DNA of 64,000 bases from UBA9647 sp963739335. Lineage in GTDB: Bacteria; Bacteroidota; Ignavibacteria; UBA10030. The DNA lies in assembly GCA_963739335.1 (NCBI GenBank), contig CAVUAC010000028.1, positions 1 through 64,000 of the forward strand, written 5' to 3'. Positions 62,337-64,000 of the stretch are shown here, piece after piece; position 1 is the first letter of the stretch; every line of letters starts with the position of its first letter. The position numbers were made by a program, and so were the translations under genes. The notes below the pieces were generated by a model. It was not told where the DNA came from, ran no database searches, and worked only from the letters and a program-made list of their open reading frames with translations.

Positions 62337-63925
62337 TACCTGGGGGTTGCACGCTTCACCGGCTTCAGCAAAAGATCCTGGAAATCGAAGCTGAAGTCCG
62401 TCGCAGGGGACACTGCTCTCATTTTCGCCTGGTCAATGCTTCCGTCGGGATTGAGCGAGAACGTGACAAATGCATCTGCGCGCAGCTCCCGGTCTTTCCA
62501 TTTTGCGATGAACGTATCGTATTGCCAGTGTTCGAGATTGCCTTCCAGCGAGGGGGTGTGATCAAAGCGCATGACAAGCTTGCCATTCTCGAAGATAATT
62601 GTGATGCCTCCATACCACTGGTCGGAGTACTTCCCCGCATAGGATGCCAAGGGCAACGAAGGACGGGATGTGCTGTCCCTCTTCGCGGCTACCTGCCTCT
62701 CCACTGCATCGAACATCGAGGCCCTGCGTGCGACGAATTTCTTGTACCCGCTCAACCAATCGGTCTTCGCACCCCCAATGTATTGGTCGAGAACGTAGTA
62801 TACGATCGACTCGAACGCCTCGTCTGATTCCTGGTTCGTGAGCACAGCAACACCGAGCTTCAGCTCGGGTATCATCGCAACTTTAGAAACATAACCCGGA
62901 AGTCCGCCAGTGTGCTGAACAAGTTTGTACCCGCGGTAATCTCGTATACCAAATCCGAGCGCGTATCCGTTGAAGTTCGCCCTCAGCGCTGCGAGCTCCG
63001 CCGGCGGGTTGCCCGGCTGTATCGGGGTTACCATGCTCCACAGCTACACCGTCGTGCGAGGAGAAAACAATCTCGTGCCATCCGCGACACGCCCTGAGTC
63101 CAATTGAGTCATCAGCCACTTTGCCATATCCGTCGCACTGGCATTGATACCGCCTGCGGGATTCGTATTGTCACTGGCAAAGGGTTCGATGGGCCAAACT
63201 TTTCCCTTCACGCTGGCATGCGTGGCAGCGATGTTGCCGCCACTTGTTGCACCCGAATGACGCGGTTTGCTGTCGCTCATGCCCACCTTCGCCAGAATGC
63301 GCGAAGCGATGAAGTCTTCCCAGCTCTGCCCGCTGATGCTCTCGATGAGTTCACCAGCGATGAGATACAACACGTTATCATAAGCATAGGCGCTCCTGAA
63401 GCTCGTCGCCAGAGGAATGAACTCCAGCCGCCGCGCAATATCCTTGCGGTTGTACGTCGAAGGAGGCCACCAGAGCAAATCTCCCGCTCCAAGTCCAAGT
63501 CCGCTCCTGTGAACCAGGAGATCGCGCACCGTGATCTCGCGAGTGGCATACGGATCGGAGAGCTGAAACCAGGGAAGGTACCGGATGACCGGCGCGTCCC
63601 ATTCGAGCTTCCCTTCTTCGACGAGAATGCCCAACGCCGTAGCCGTGAAGGCCTTCGTGTTCGACGCAATGCCGAACAGCGTGTGCTCGTCCACTTTGGC
63701 GGACTCACCGAGCTTGCGCACACCGTAACCTTTAGCCACGACGACCTTGCCATCCTTGACGATAGCGACCGCGATTCCAGGCACCTCAAATTCTTTCTGC
63801 ACGCTTTCGACGTATGCGTCCAGGTTCTTCGGAGGTGCTTGTGCTTGGAGGCCGTTCGAGCCGATGAGAAGAAGGAAAAGGATAAGGAGGGAAAGAAACC
63901 AACGGATAACGATTGGCTTGTTCAT
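62336..63925 (-). pseudogene. Serine beta-lactamase / class C-like hydrolase, interrupted by TAG
   Basis: About 528 residues with a signal peptide (WFLSLLILFLLLIGSNGLQA). Catalytic features: SxxK in FGIASNTKAFTATAL, YxN in SAYAYDNVLYLIAGE, and QHTGGLPGYVSKV as the H-x-G motif. A C-terminal lipocalin-like extension follows (SYAGKYSDQWYGGITIIFEN). An in-frame TAG at 63044-63046 separates RLFSPRTTV from LWSMVTPIQP; CAG or GAG to TAG is the simplest cause. Start 63925 has AAGGA upstream. Probably an esterase or peptidase of the periplasm rather than an antibiotic-resistance enzyme. The last ~75 bp of the window hold only its upstream region. Confidence 0.82.
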
Positions 63926-64000
63926 ACTTGATCCTTGCGATATTTGAATTTCGACTTGCGGAGAAGGTTGCCTTCAGCGGAGTTCGGGTTCGGAAGAGGG

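Noticed and set aside
63044..63046. TAG in the beta-lactamase-family gene as pyrrolysine
   Set aside because: No pyl genes are visible, the context is an ordinary helix, and one base change from CAG or GAG explains it.

Overview
The window looks like a chromosomal segment (or metagenome-assembled contig) of an uncultured member of the Bacteroidota-Ignavibacteriota-Chlorobiota group. The evidence is several promoters of the Bacteroidota form TTG-N20-TAnnTTTG (20.9, 28.3, 50.3, 58.6 kb), an outer-membrane beta-barrel protein with a carboxypeptidase-regulatory-like plug region, and giant sensor/kinase and beta-propeller proteins. The assignment is inference; no ribosomal RNA is present.

Layout. 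0-9 kb: end of a type II NADH dehydrogenase-like gene, a DUF6448-type protein, two paralogous GT-C membrane glycosyltransferases with a glycoside-hydrolase-like secreted protein, a matrixin-type metalloprotease and a tRNA-editing (SAD) domain protein. 9.5-14.6 kb: acetyltransferase, old-yellow-enzyme reductase, Nudix hydrolase, MttB-family methyltransferase and an amino-acid permease. 14.8-17.5 kb: an arsenic operon arsR-arsM-arsC-acr3 with a perfect operator palindrome. 17.6-20.8 kb: a GH42-like glycosidase with a CBM9-like protein. 22.2-36.0 kb: a probable genomic island in the tRNA-Sec gene, bounded by a 67-bp direct repeat of the tRNA 3' half, with an integrase remnant, two Ser/Thr kinase receptor genes plus fragments of at least three more, an AT-rich run of unknown small genes and a fused restriction-modification enzyme. 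36.0-43.9 kb: selenocysteine machinery (tRNA-Sec, selD, selB, selA) interleaved with a YjiL/YjiM-like ATPase/double-cubane reductase pair, a NapH-like membrane ferredoxin and a tiny selenoprotein. 44-50 kb: sortilin/BNR repeat protein and three thioredoxin-fold proteins, two of them selenoproteins. 50.6-58.5 kb: an unusual 1869-residue aminotransferase/PEP-carboxylase-like fusion, an SPFH protein and a rhamnose transporter. 58.6-64 kb: outer-membrane receptor, RidA-family protein and serine beta-lactamase-family protein.

The main result is that four genes contain an in-frame TGA that is best read as selenocysteine: selD (residue 27), a 52-residue membrane protein (U-L-D-C), a thioredoxin/TlpA-like lipoprotein or secreted protein (U-K-E-C) and a thioredoxin-TPR protein (U-G-G-C). 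Each TGA is followed 17-21 nt later by the G/U-containing apical loop of a hairpin, as expected for bacterial SECIS elements, and the complete decoding machinery lies alongside. Ordinary gene calling truncates or misses all four. This forms a compact selenium locus of about 14 kb that abuts an island integrated in selC, the same type of site that is used by pathogenicity islands in enterobacteria.

Caution: at least eight frameshifts and four other nonsense codons break otherwise well-conserved genes (GT paralogue, SAD protein, kinase, permease, activase, BNR protein, thioredoxin, RidA, beta-lactamase). These may be sequencing/assembly errors, and they are kept separate from the selenocysteine codons, which have UxxC (or SelD active-site) context and a SECIS-like hairpin.
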